Counted from the stretch's first letter, positions 22,668-32,865 are shown. The stretch: 64,000 nt of DNA from Dendrolimus kikuchii (GCA_019925095.2 CM034389.1:2998001-3062000), one strand, 5' to 3'. Notes: generated by a model not told the origin, from the sequence alone. Numbers and translations are program-made.

Positions 22668-23350
22668 TCTATACTAATATTATAAAGCTGAAGAGTTTGT
22701 TTGTTTAAACGCAAAAAAAAAATTCTTTGAGTTTTGAACAGTACATTTATCGAGGAAGGCTATATTATATTTTCAAAAAAATTAGGGATCCTTACTAAAA
22801 GTCCAATAATGTAACCCAAGGTGTAAAAAAATGACCCGAAAAAATCCTTACACGGCGTGCGCTGCGAAAACTATTGATTGTAGAACAAAACAATCTACTA
22901 CCACTTTGCAGAACATATAATTCTCTACAAAAAATATCGCGTAACCATATGTCTAACTATTGTAGTTATCTCACAATAAGTGTTTTCTTTTATTTTTTTA
23001 AATAATTAAAATGCCGTCACTTCAAAAACTCTTTATTTTGTACATCGGTATTAATCCTTATCAAAATAAATTACTCCATATTCAAGACAAATTCAATACC
23101 TTCCTAGAACTTTTTGAATTATTCAATTCGGACGTTTCATTCAAAAGATATCGCGATATTTAAAATGTATTAGTGTTGTAGCCAAATATACTAATATTGT
23201 TTGATTGAACGCGCTAATCTCAAGAACTACTGGTCTGTTTTGAAAAATTCTTACAGTGTTGGATAACCCATTTATCGAGGAAGGCTATAGGCTATATATC
23301 ATCACGCTAAGACCAATAGGAGCGGAGCACCAATGAAGAATGCTCATGCT
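22668..23350 (+). mobile_element. Lep1-type Helitron copies
   Basis: 22668 starts tctatactaatattataaag and carries the gaagagtttgtttg and tttatcgaggaaggctat phrases. 23190-23350 is a second copy with gaacgcgctaatctc and ctaagaccaataggag. The boundary between them is uncertain. Confidence 0.6.
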
Positions 23351-23567
23351 CATTATGTATAAGTAGGGGTTAATATTTTATTTATTTATGTAACAAGTAT
23401 ATTTTCCACTTTCGACTTGCTATTAATTCCTCTGACTTGTACAAACAAACGTACATATAATTTTATATAATAGTGAATAAAAATTAAGTACATTTTTGTA
23501 ATTTGAAAATAAATAGCAAAATTAAATTTTATTCTAGTATAAAATATTATAACATTAAAGAAAATAG

Positions 23568-24057
23568 TGTTACGACCTAGGTGCCGACAAAGACAAATTC
23601 ACACCTGCATACCTGTAGAAACACATTTTATTATCTTTTCGGCATTTGGACTTCTTTTGTTTGCTTTGTGTTTAAAATTTGTGATTAGAAAAACAGCCCA
23701 TTGTGTATTGTAATCTTTTACAGCCTAATGTTGTATTGTGATCACTGCCAGATGTCTCGGATTTAAAAGTACAAACTGATTCTAAGAAATTCGGTCCACA
23801 CGGCAGACATATTGCATCTGTGCAGTATAAAGCAATGCCCCAATGGAGAAATGAGGCAGTCAAGCGATAACATGTACATTCGGTAATCTATTTAGTGACG
23901 GACTTTGCGCGTGTTATTTAATTACGATCTTCTGCATTACGTTTGGACTTTTTGCGTTCGGTTATATTTGTACCTGTGTTATACGTGTTTGTATAGTTCT
24001 AATAAACTCTATAATAATTCCAACGGCATTTTAATTCGAGTCCTGCAACTCGTAACA
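23568..24057 (+). mobile_element. LTR-1 solo LTR with perfect TSD
   Basis: A 490-bp unit from tgttacgacc to cgtaaca, flanked by atag on both sides (23564-23567, 24058-24061). It contains a TATA-like cagtataaagc and aataaa. The short frames are incidental. Confidence 0.9.
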
Positions 24058-24492
24058 ATAGATATTATTTTCGTTCATACAACTTTTTGAGATTCGGTAT
24101 CCAAGTTAAAAAACCCTAACCATTCTTTACATCAACGCAACTCTTCACCCTTCCCTCACGCACTTAGCCACTTTGCATAACAGTTACGATAGTAATGTTA
24201 TACATAATTAAACAAATGTCATGCCAATAACCGACGTGGAAAAAAATCATAAAACCACACACTGATAGCATAACCACCATTATTATACATAAACACGTTT
24301 GATATGATTGAAAATCAAAAATGGCCGCCACGACGTTTATGCAATGTTTCACAGTATTGTTTAGGAAATACAAAAGATTCTTTACATTTCAGATTATGAT
24401 GCCGATGTTAAACACTTGAGCTGCTGGCTGGTATGTATAAATAATATTTTGTATGAATAATATGGTTTCGTACGACATTCAACGGATTATAA
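24058..24492. other. Unassigned sequence
   Basis: No gene is recognised. Confidence 0.3.
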
Positions 24493-24610
24493 TATTGTTA
24501 CGTGCTTTGGGTACTGAGATTGGAAGGAAACCCCGATTTAAAGAGAAACTGCCTTTATTTAATTAAAGATTAATTAAATAAAAATACCTCTTAAATTATG
24601 CACGCGCTTT
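24493..24610 (-). mobile_element. LTR-2 fragment
   Basis: It starts tgttacgtgctttgggtac. The inverted segment (ttccttccaatc, ggtac) recurs at 25880-25923 in plus orientation, so LTR-2 ends face away from each other across 1.4 kb. Confidence 0.5.
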
Positions 24611-24921
24611 TATTTTTATTGCAGGAGTTCAGCAGACAGACAGACGGCGCACTTGATGGAAAACGGTTACCATCGCCTATGGACATGTGCAACACCAAAG
24701 GTGCTACAAATGCGCTGCTGCTCTCTTAAGGGAGACTGGAACCTGGCCACTAATGCCGGAACACAACTCGAGCTTGTTATGGCGACATACTTTAAACCAG
24801 GGGTGTTAGCCATCCAGTCGGGCAAATACCCTACCACCTGGCTGTGGGTTGTTTTGTCGCCTCTTACGACAGGCCGCCCGGCCGCAGGAAATTGTATCCT
24901 TTCTCCGTTCCTGCACGGATA
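24611..24921 (-). mobile_element. S1 SINE, full length
   Basis: From the A-tail complement to cctgcacggat. A short duplication, gcgctttt, is visible on both sides (near 24604 and 24927). Confidence 0.85.
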
Positions 24922-24989
24922 GAAGCGCTTTTCTCGATTGACTCACGTTCCCACTGAATGGTCTTGATGCTCCACCGTGTATTACTTAC

Positions 24990-25105
24990 GTCTGTGTCAA
25001 TTATAAATTCGTTATTGTCATCGGCAGCGGCGCAGAAGTCGATGCGGCAGGAATACTCGTTGGAGAGCATCGGGCATCCTCCGAGTGTCGCATCGGTGAG
25101 GAAGA
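24990..25105 (-). CDS. Candidate coding exon, unrecognised gene
   Basis: A GC-richer minus-strand frame reads LLQVFLTDATLGGCPM, then CRIDFCAAADDNNEF and IIDTD, running into a strong donor (gtaagt, 24989-24984). The acceptor is less certain (acaag at 25106, in a purine-rich context) because an S1 copy sits immediately upstream. Four cysteines in about 35 residues suggest an extracellular domain, but I cannot name the protein. It is not repeated elsewhere in the window. Alternatively it is part of the LTR-2 element that brackets it. Confidence 0.4.
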
Positions 25106-25139
25106 CTTGTAGGAGTCTCGTCTTGTCTTGTCTTGTTTT

Positions 25140-25452
25140 CATCCGTCCGGGAACGGAGAAAGAATACAATTTCCTGCAGCCGGGCGGCCTGTCGTAAGAG
25201 GCGACAAAACAACCCACAGCCAGGTGGTAGGGCATTTGCCCGACTGGATGTCTTCCACCCCTGGTCTAAAGTATGTCGCCATAACAACCTTGATTTGTGT
25301 TCCGGCATTAGTGACCAGGTTCCAGTGATTCTTAAGAGAGCAGCAGCGCATTTGTAGCACCGTTGGTGTTGCAAATGTCCATAGGCGATGGTAACCGCTT
25401 TCCATCAAGTGGGCCGTCTGCCTGTCTGCAGAGCTCCTGCCATAAAAAAAAA
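25140..25452 (+). mobile_element. S1 SINE, full length
   Basis: Head atccgtccgggaacgg, end ccataaaaaaaa. It forms a near-perfect inverted pair with the copy at 24611-24921. Confidence 0.85.
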
Positions 25453-25923
25453 GTCATGCGTGAAAGTTAAGAGACGTACACCGGATAAGAATAAAGAAGC
25501 CTACAAGCTGGTTTGTGTTTCACCTAAAGATTCGTGACTGCCGTCGAGTGTAGTTTTATCCCGGACTTGGACTAGGTATCAGACTGACTGTTCACTGTTC
25601 AGTGTAAGGTATGCCCGTACTTGCATTGGCTTAAATAAAGACATTCTTTTAGATCGGTCCTCCAGGGTCTTCTTCTTCGTTATTTGTAATAAGGAGGTTG
25701 GGGCCTCGAGGTTTTACCTCTTTACCCCGGCTGCAACTCAGTGGGCACCTACCCGCCGGTAATTGGGTTTGGAGCAGCTGGAGTCTTCTCCGCATGGCGA
25801 TGATTTCACAGCAGCTCTTGTTGGCCAATCTGCGGCGTTTGGTGGCCTTCGCGGGCTTCCCGCGGCTTAGCTGGCCATTCTTTAGATCGGTGTTTCCTTC
25901 CAATCCCGGTACCCACAACGTAA
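25453..25923 (+). mobile_element. LTR-2 fragment, interrupted
   Basis: It contains an aataaa near 25633 and ends ggtacccacaacgtaa. It is split at attctttagatcggt by the LINE piece at 25659-25876. The 5' edge is not defined. Confidence 0.5.
25659..25876 (-). mobile_element. LINE/SINE insert with 15-bp TSD
   Basis: It is bracketed by attcttttagatcggt (25643-25658) and attctttagatcggt (25877-25891). The minus strand reads SRGKPAKATKRRRLANKSC and ends in GAA repeats instead of poly-A. The long TSD points to target-primed reverse transcription; the family is not recognised. Confidence 0.6.
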
Positions 25924-25929
25924 AAATAT

Positions 25930-26275
25930 TTTCCGAAGGCGTGGTAGCTTAGCGGCTAACCCGTTCACATATTAATCAAATCAATAATTTATCAAATGAC
26001 GTGGATTCGAATCCCGGGAAGGAAGCAAAAAACACTTGGCCGTTTTGTGACGTAATGTGTGTATTTTAATAACAACCACGTGCCAACGATGAAGGTTTGT
26101 GTTATATTTTAAAACATCGTGATGAAACCTACATATCGAGGTAACCGATGAGTCAAACCTGTCGATATGCCATGGACATATGTAGCTGGCATACTGTCTG
26201 TTCACCCTTAAAAATTAGGAAGGTCCGAACGAACCCAGCAGTAGGACGTTGTGGGCTGTTATTTTTTTTGTACGT
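25930..26275 (+). mobile_element. T-SINE
   Basis: A box tggtagcttagcggcta and B box ggattcgaatccc, then the catcgtgatgaaacctac segment and a T-rich end. Confidence 0.7.
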
Positions 26276-26336
26276 TGAAAGCAACGATTTACCGTACGTA
26301 GTGTGACCATGGAAGAATAATACTGTGAATGAAAAT

Positions 26337-26443
26337 GTTATGAATGTCAAAGAAGCAAGTGAGGTGTGTAAGAATAAGCCTAAATGGCGCTCTGTTGTTC
26401 GTGCCTACCACGCAAGGGAACTGGCGTGAAGTTATGTATGTAT
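26337..26443 (+). mobile_element. RTE tail with short TSD
   Basis: The final VMNVKEASEVCKNKPKW stretch and atgtatgt tail of the RTE. atgaaaa occurs on both sides (7 bp). Confidence 0.7.
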
Positions 26444-26539
26444 GAAAACACCCAGGCTCCCAAGTCTGCTATTACAATCGTATATGAATGGTCGATCACT
26501 GGCTTCATTTGGATAAATTTTATTGTCATTTTATAGTAT

Positions 26540-27763
26540 TGTTACAACTTAGACCCCGACAAAGACAAATTCCACGTACAGATTTGTAAAAGCACATTTT
26601 ATTACCTGTCGGCATTTGAAATAATTGTTATCCTTTTATGATCGTCTTCTTTTGTTCACTTATTTATTGACATACGTTTCTAGTTATTGTAGAGAATAGC
26701 CTATTGTCCTATTTTACTCGCTCAGGAGTATCATTAGCCAGGTGTTGCGGATTAAAATTACAAGCTAATTCTATGAAATTGGGTGGACGTTGCCGGGCAG
26801 GCACGTTTGCATTTGTGAAGTATAAAAAGACGGCCTGATTGAGAGAGGGGTCAGTTGAGCTACAACTACGATACGGGCGTGACGTATGTACATTCGGGAA
26901 TCTAATAGTGACGGACTTTGCGTGTTATATATGCGTTACGACCTTCTGCATTACGTTTGGATTTGTTGTGTTCGGTTATATTTGTACACCTGTGTTATAC
27001 TGTGTCAAATAAGGCATGAACAGACGTCAGGGTGCCACCACTGCGTCGGCGGCGACTAAGACACGACGCTGCACACCCTCCAGGTGTGTCCAGCCTGGGA
27101 CGAGCAGCGCCGCGATCTCGTCGCGGCTATCGGGGCGGATTTGTCCTTCCCGGCTGTGGTTAAGGCCATGATCGGGAGCACCAACGCGTGGGACGCAGCC
27201 GCCTTCTTCTGCGAGACCGTCATGTCCGCGAAGGAGGCGGCGGAGCGGGAGAGGGAGCAGTCCGCCACTCCCCTCCCGCCAGAGCCAGCGGCGGCATCGG
27301 AGGGTCGTCCAGGACGACCTCCAGCCGCCGTAGGCTACGATCGTGCGGGCGACCGGCGGGGAGACCGAATCCGCCCGCACATAAAGGCCGGAGTCGGAGA
27401 GACCCAGATCTCCGGCTAACAAATGGTGAGGCCAGCCCGCAAGGGGCCGGCCACCGTCCGTCCGGGCTGGCGGTGAATGCGCGAGCGAGCCCACAGCCCG
27501 GACAAAGGACGCTCGGGATGAGACAGGGGTTTTAGTGGGTATCCCTAACCGCGGCGTGGCAATAGCATCTCACACGTCACACGTGGAGTGCTAGTGCCAC
27601 CCCGACCTGGCGAATCCAACACACGGGCCGCGACCTTTCCCCTCGCGCGGCTCACGGTCCTCAAACGGATTTCCCCTCTATAAAAAAAATGTACCTGTGT
27701 TATACGTGTTTGTATAGTTCTAATATACTCAATAATAATTCTAACGGCCGCTAACTCGTAACA
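26540..27763 (+). mobile_element. LTR-1 solo LTR, interrupted
   Basis: It runs from tgttacaactt to cgtaaca with flanks gtat and gtaa. An R1-like LINE occupies 27001-27689; without it the LTR is about 520 bp. Confidence 0.85.
27001..27689 (+). pseudogene. R1-clade LINE 3' end nested in LTR-1
   Basis: A 5'-truncated insert with A-rich end (taaaaaaaa, 27681-27689). tgtacacctgtgttatac (26983-27000) and tgtacctgtgttatac (27690-27705) form the target duplication. The frame from about 27060 reads HTLQVCPAWDEQRRDLVAAI, then VMSAKEAAERERE, the C-terminal zinc-knuckle and helix of R1-clade ORF2 downstream of RNase H. It stops at 27417-27419 and is followed by the 3' UTR phrases gttttagtgggta and gtggcaatagc. 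A TAA at 27057 closes the frame upstream. Confidence 0.85.
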
Positions 27764-27774
27764 GTAATTATTCT

Positions 27775-28200
27775 TCTCCCATGATACATTTACTATACAG
27801 GCTATTCGACTCTGGAATGCGCTGCCTGTTACTGTTAGACAAGCTAAATCACTAACAATATTCAAGAACATGACAAAAAAAACCCTACCTGCAACATAGT
27901 GATGTTTGATATTTTTTACGTATATTTATGTATATGTATATGTATATATTTAATGTATATAATATTAATAGGTGTATTTATATATGTCTATTAAGTATAA
28001 TTCTTACTTATATAATATTTTACATACTTATATATTTATTATTGAATAAAATATAATGTAAGCAACTGCATATCGTATAATATTTATGGATACCACCTTT
28101 GACCAATATAATATATTTTATTCTTGTCACGGGTTGTCTGGAAGAGATCGCTTCTTAGCGATAAGTCCGCCCATTGTGCACATTTAGAATATTTTTAGGC
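27775..28200 (+). pseudogene. LINE ORF2 C-terminus and 3' UTR
   Basis: 27806-27897 encodes AIRLWNALPVTVRQAKSLT and KNMTKKTLPAT then a stop, the W-N-x-L-P ending of Jockey/CR1-type ORF2. The 3' UTR carries tctggaagagatcgcttctt, whose inverse occurs at 30362-30450. The polymerase is gone. Confidence 0.65.
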
Positions 28201-28709
28201 TATAAGTTTTACTTATTTTCTGTAATGGTGTACAATGGTGTTATCTGCCTCTCACTCATAGTGTCTGCGAAATATTGCTGGAAACTGTATGTGTGAACTG
28301 CTTTATACGTATAGCAGTTATAGGCGCGTATAATAGGCGACGATAACCTCACCTCCCCACTTATTTTACCTCGATACTCATGAACTAACGTCCTCAATTT
28401 CATGTACTAACCGCTATCACATTATTCGCATAAATAGATTAGGTATGACAACATACGCAGTACTTGATATGATAATTAATTCGAGTAAATTAAACACGAG
28501 ATACAGTACAAGCACTGTGCACACTGTTGACGAATCAACACAGCTGGATTGTGCAGATTTTTAATTGCGAAGCAGGCAAAGAAGTTGACGGCCCGGCTAA
28601 CGAAGTGTTTTTTTTTAATTCTCCCTCTCATGACGCAATTCTGTCAGGGTATTGTTATCAGGATAATTTAGGTTTCATTCTCATTTTACTATGTTCTATT
28701 TACTATCTA
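28201..28709. other. Unassigned sequence
   Basis: No gene or repeat is recognised. Confidence 0.3.
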
Positions 28710-28803
28710 CTAGTGGTCGCTCGTACTCGAGATTCGACCATAATAATTAATGTCAAAGACTATACTTCTATAATCACAGATTTCGCCAAGGCTATACTGT
28801 TAT

Positions 28804-29213
28804 TTTTTTATTTATTTTTTTAGTTTGGTTCGCAAACTGGCCAACTCAGCTTACATTTATTTAAACAATTTAAACAAAACTAGAATAGAGATAATATGGT
28901 TGCTGACCGGCCTTCTTGGTGCGAACACAGCATGCATTATATGAAGACATTGAGTACATAGTAATTTAGAAAAAAAGAAGAAATTAATAATTAATTAAGT
29001 TAAACAAATAATCAAAAAGGTGTGTGAAACTTCTTGATGTGCTTAACCGATGCATTGAAAATATCGAGCTCGTTGCAGATATTATTGTAGGCAGTACAAA
29101 GACGATAGAGTGGTGAGTGTTGACAGTACACAGTGCGCCATGCTGGTAGAGCGAATATTTTACGATTATGCAAACGGCATCCAGCTCGTGGTACAGCGAA
29201 TTTTAGTTTGTCG
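28804..29213 (-). pseudogene. LINE ORF2 C-terminus nested in Helitron A
   Basis: A minus-strand frame reads LKFAVPRAGCRLHNRKIFAL and SPLYRLCTAYNNICNELDIF, the end of a LINE ORF2, closing at 29012. An A-rich tail complement lies at 28804-28820. It separates ctgtta from gttaatttgac, leaving a short gtta duplication. Confidence 0.65.
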
Positions 29214-29473
29214 AGAGTTAATTTGACTTTAACAATAAACAAAAGAGTGTATATGCGTGTGCGTGTCAAATACATGGTAGTGTGTGTAACGTTTTTTTTT
29301 ATTTTTATTTAATGTATTTTTTAAAAGATTCTTTTTTTTAAATATTAGCATTCGGCGTTCCTTCTTTATATAAACTATAAGTGTGCGAAACTTCATACTC
29401 CTCCGTCCGCGCAATTTTCGTAAAAAGGGGTACCAAGTTTTTGCTGTGTTTTTGCTTCACGTATTAATATATA

Positions 29474-29899
29474 CATACATACATAACTTCACGCCAGTTC
29501 CCTTGCGGGGTAGGCACGAACAACAAAGTGCCATTTAGGCTTATTCTTACACACCTCACTTGCCTCTTTGACATTCATAACTCTTGTCATGTGCGCTCGT
29601 CTGTTCTTAAGGCTCCTGACATCACCTTCTGCTAGTACACGATCAATTTGATCATGGAAGGTGTGTCGTGGCCTTCCACTACTTCTGCATCCATCCACTT
29701 TTGCTTTGTATATCTGTATAGTCATTCTTTTGACATGCCCGAACCACCGGAGCATTCCTTTCCTTACCTTCACCCCGACACTCTCTTTCAGACCAACTCT
29801 CTTTCTTACTTCGGTATTACGAACGCGGTCCGCGAGCGTCACTCCGCAGATTTTGCGCAGTGCTCGCATCTCGATCGCGTTTACTCTACTTTCATGCTC
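29474..29899 (-). pseudogene. RTE-like LINE end with 11-bp TSD
   Basis: A 426-bp RTE 3' end inserted into the 5' end of Helitron A. attaatatata flanks it at 29463-29473 and 29900-29910. The frame reads ALRKICGVTLADRVRNTEV, LRWFGHVKRM and AYPARELA, covering the C-terminal part after the polymerase, uninterrupted for about 135 codons. It is one of the two longest RTE pieces here. Confidence 0.85.
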
Positions 29900-30148
29900 A
29901 TTAATATATAGATAATTACAAAATTTATTTAAATACATTGTACCATTTTCATTTTCTAAATGATGCGTATTTAATCTTTGCCACTTTGGAGGCAAAGATC
30001 TATTATAAAGTATAATAAAATAATAGAAAGATAACAATATTACATATTATTACAGCCTCGGCTACTACAAGGTCGGTACATTACCTTCGTACTATCTACT
30101 TAACCTGTTTTAACTGACTGATTATTTTAGTAGTTACTAATTAATGTT

Positions 30149-30355
30149 TAACTTATAGAGGAACACGGACAGTATACCCGCCACGCTTGTCCAAGGCGGC
30201 TTGGCAGGTTTGACACATCGGTTATCTCGATGTACAGGTTGCATCACGATGTTTTCCTTCGCCGGTATTAGCACGTGGTAATTATAATATGCACATTAGG
30301 TCAGAAAATGGCCTAACCGGTGCATGCGTTCCAGCCAGGATCGAACCCCCAAAAT
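30149..30355 (-). mobile_element. T-SINE
   Basis: A minus-strand copy with B box ggttcgatcct near 30340. The body has gtattagcacgtggta and gtccaaggcggcttggcagg. The A box is lost. Confidence 0.6.
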
Positions 30356-30361
30356 TAAAAA

Positions 30362-30540
30362 AAAAGCTAGATATAAGATACAATAAATGTTGAACAAAGG
30401 GCGGCCTTATCGCTTAAAGCGATCTCTTCCAGGCAACCCCCTAAATTAAAGAAAATATTAAAACATGACAGTGCCGGTGTAGATAATAAATAATATAAAA
30501 CATTCAAAATTTATAAAATAGGTAAATAAAATAAAAATCT
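30362..30540 (-). mobile_element. LINE 3' UTR fragment
   Basis: ggccttatcgcttaaagcga is the inverse of the 28.14-kb LINE 3' UTR segment. No coding part is left. Confidence 0.45.
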
Positions 30541-30544
30541 TTCG

Positions 30545-31240
30545 ACTTCGACCGCGTGGTGCGGTTTTTTAACTATCCCACGGAAACTCATTCATATTTC
30601 GGGATTAAAAGTATCCTATATGTTGACCAGGGATATAAGCTACCACCATACAAAATTTCATTTAAATCGGTCCAGGCGTTTCGGAGATTAGCCGGTACAA
30701 ACAGACAGACACAAAAAAATTGAAAAAAAAATCTAAATTAGTTCTATAATAAAACTACGTTTTAACGGTTTTAAGCGCGGTAATTTTATTTGATTTTGGT
30801 TTTTCCGACGTTTCGGCCACTTTTCAGTGGCCGTGATCACGGAAGACAAAGATGTCAAGTGTCAACGAGTATTGTTAAAGTTTTATTTAGCCTACCGCCA
30901 ACTTATAAATTTTAATTATTTAATTTTATTTTTAATTTTGTTTATGGTTATTATTTACTCTATGGGAGCCTAATCTAATTTATTACCGCTTCGCAACATG
31001 TTGAAACGTCGGAAAAACCAAAATCAAATAAAATTACCGCGCTTAAAACCGTTAAAACGTAGTTTTATTATGTATACAAGTCTCGAAAACTTAAGAAAAT
31101 ATTAAATTAGTTCTATTTCACTTCTTACATCCCCCTGACTCGGTTTATAGCATTTATTTCATTCATTGTACAGAAATACGACCTTTACAATTTTATTATA
31201 TGTATATAGATATATAAACATATCATAATACATACAGAAT
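30545..31240 (+). mobile_element. Repeat C, split by a Penelope-like element
   Basis: The phrases gttttttaactatcccacgg, gggatataagctaccacc and tttcggagattagccggt are shared with the intact copy at 53796-54075. It is interrupted at taaattagttctat. The family is unknown. Confidence 0.65.
30748..31102. mobile_element. Penelope-like hairpin element with 14-bp TSD
   Basis: Two perfectly matching 66-bp arms face each other (30748-30813, 31004-31069). The left arm starts at the insertion point; the right arm is followed by an extra 33 bp (ending cttaagaaaatat). taaattagttctat flanks the unit at 30734-30747 and 31103-31116, and the uninterrupted repeat C copy at 53.98 kb shows the empty site. Inverted terminal repeats with a tail of about 34 bp on one side and a long TSD fit a non-autonomous Penelope-like element. 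Inside are a hairpin (30815-30832) and the palindrome ccgtgatcacgg (30831-30842). Confidence 0.65.
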
Positions 31241-31319
31241 AAACAGCACTATTATATTTAAGAGGACTAAAAATAATTAAAAACCATGATTTCAAAAGTG
31301 GTACTACTGACTTAGCTTG

Positions 31320-31440
31320 TCTCATGTTGAGTAGCAGTGAGTTCCATAAACGGACAGCCTTACTGGGAAGGGGCTGTCAGCGAAGGAAGAAGTGTGTACA
31401 GGTGTCATTAAGGAGAGATTATTAATTACTAGAACGCATA
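31320..31440 (-). pseudogene. LINE ORF2 C-terminus remnant
   Basis: The minus strand encodes SKAVRLWNSLLLNMRQAKS, the same W-N-x-L ending as at 27.8 kb. About 35 codons remain, followed by AT-rich sequence. Confidence 0.5.
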
Positions 31441-31673
31441 TAACGGTAATGAGAAAGATGTAGGAAATCAAAACGAGTATATCATATATATAAAAATCAG
31501 TGTTTTGAAAAAATAGTATATATAATACTTTAATTTGGGTGAATCTTAGCCTGTTACTAGGATACGACAAGTGTCGGAGTAGTTATCCGAGTGCATTCGG
31601 TCCGAGCGTACTCTCATCGAATCGACACGCTTTTAGCTGCAACTTCATTAGACTTGTCCTAAACGGCTCATTA

Positions 31674-32181
31674 GGCCGGGACTCCACCAAAGCGGAAATG
31701 TGTGCGGTGTGCTGTGCGAGAAGAGATGTTTTTCAGCTCGGGTGAATCCACCGAAGCTGTGGGGAAATGCGTAGTGTAGCAGAGATGTGTGCTGGCTAGC
31801 CTTGCGAGTGTGCGAGGCATTGAGTGCTCAGTACGCATTCTGACACGAAAAATAGACGATGTCGCTATTATTACAAAGAAATTATCTTCTTTTACTTGAA
31901 GAAGATTTATACTATATATAGCTCTGCGGGTTGCTGGCGGGGGAGAGGGAGGGAGGGTCAGATCGATCACTGCACGCCGCTCACATCTCTTCGCCGTGCG
32001 TCGTCCGCGCACAGCTCACATCTTCGCATCCATCGCGCCATACAAATATTACATATCTCCGCACAGCGATCTCCACTGAAGCTGAGCGGAGAGGAGATGT
32101 CTCAATAACGCAAGTCTATTGGTTGTTTAAAAAACTTCTCCTCTCCGGTCTTCTCACCTCCGCTTTGGTGGAGTCCCGGCC
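31674..32181. mobile_element. PIF/Harbinger-type MITE, 508 bp
   Basis: Perfect 23-bp terminal inverted repeats (ggccgggactccaccaaagc... at the left) are flanked by tta on both sides (31671-31673, 32182-32184). A TWA duplication is characteristic of PIF/Harbinger. No transposase; the frames over it are incidental. Confidence 0.85.
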
Positions 32182-32279
32182 TTATAAAGAAAAGAGAGAT
32201 ATAGCTCTGTCCCTTACAAAAACTTTTTTTTTTAATTTATTGTAGTATAGGTTCGCGTTTGACCACAATCTTGCCCTAT

Positions 32280-32430
32280 GTGGAGAGAAGATGTGGTCTA
32301 GGATGGAGCACGGCACTTGAAGACACCCAGGTTATAAGTATCGGGAAAGACAGATGTCCATGAACGACAGTAGCCACTTGACATCAAGTGGATCCGTTTG
32401 CCAGTTTGCCCATAAGCAAACATAAAAAAG
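32280..32430 (+). mobile_element. Diverged S1-like tail
   Basis: gacagatgtccatgaacgac and ccacttgacatcaagtgg recall the S1/LINE 3' end, ending in cataaaaaag. It is strongly decayed. Confidence 0.35.
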
Positions 32431-32437
32431 ACAAAAA

Positions 32438-32644
32438 TCTTATACTGATATATAAAGCTGAAGAGTTTGTTTGAACGCGATAATCTCAGGAACTACTGAT
32501 CTGATTTGAAAAATTCTTTTAGTGTTAGATAACCCATTTATTGAGGAAGGCTATAGGCTATATAGAATCACGCTAAGACCAATAGAAGTGGAGCACCAAT
32601 TAAGATTGTTTCAAAATCAGGGGGTTTTGAAAACAAACAACTAG
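32438..32644 (+). mobile_element. Lep1 Helitron, complete
   Basis: TC after A at 32438 and CTAG before T at 32641-32644. It contains gaagagtttgtttgaacgcg, ttgaggaaggctataggc and ctaagaccaatag. A 207-bp non-autonomous unit with both ends intact. Confidence 0.8.
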
Positions 32645-32658
32645 TTTAAACATAAAAA

Positions 32659-32860
32659 TGAACATACATACATACATATCTTCACGCCAGTTCCCTTGCG
32701 GGGTAGGCACGACCAACAGAGCGCCATTTAGGCTTATTCTTGCACACCTCACTTGCTTCTTTGACATTCATAACTCTTATCATGCACGCTCGTCTGTTCT
32801 TAAGGCTCCTGACATCACCTTCTGCTAGTACACGATCAATTTGATCATGGAAGGTGTGTC
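32659..32860 (-). mobile_element. RTE tail
   Basis: The frame RHTFHDQIDRVLAEGDVRS to AYPARELA and a catacatacat tail complement. atgaacat occurs on both sides (8 bp). Confidence 0.75.
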
Positions 32861-32865
32861 GTGAT

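Larger units (their letters stand above)
28710..29912 (-). mobile_element. Helitron A, twice interrupted
   Basis: On the minus strand it begins TC at 29912 (tctatatattaatacg) and ends CTAG at 28710-28713. A LINE end sits at 28804-29213 and an RTE tail at 29474-29899. Removing both leaves a typical Helitron A. Confidence 0.8.

Noticed and set aside
24493..25923. A complete LTR retrotransposon bounded by LTR-2
   Set aside because: The two LTR-2 pieces are in opposite orientation and no gag-pol lies between them.
30811..30842. Functional hammerhead ribozyme
   Set aside because: The conserved GA of the core is missing and stem I is not formed; reported only as a resemblance.
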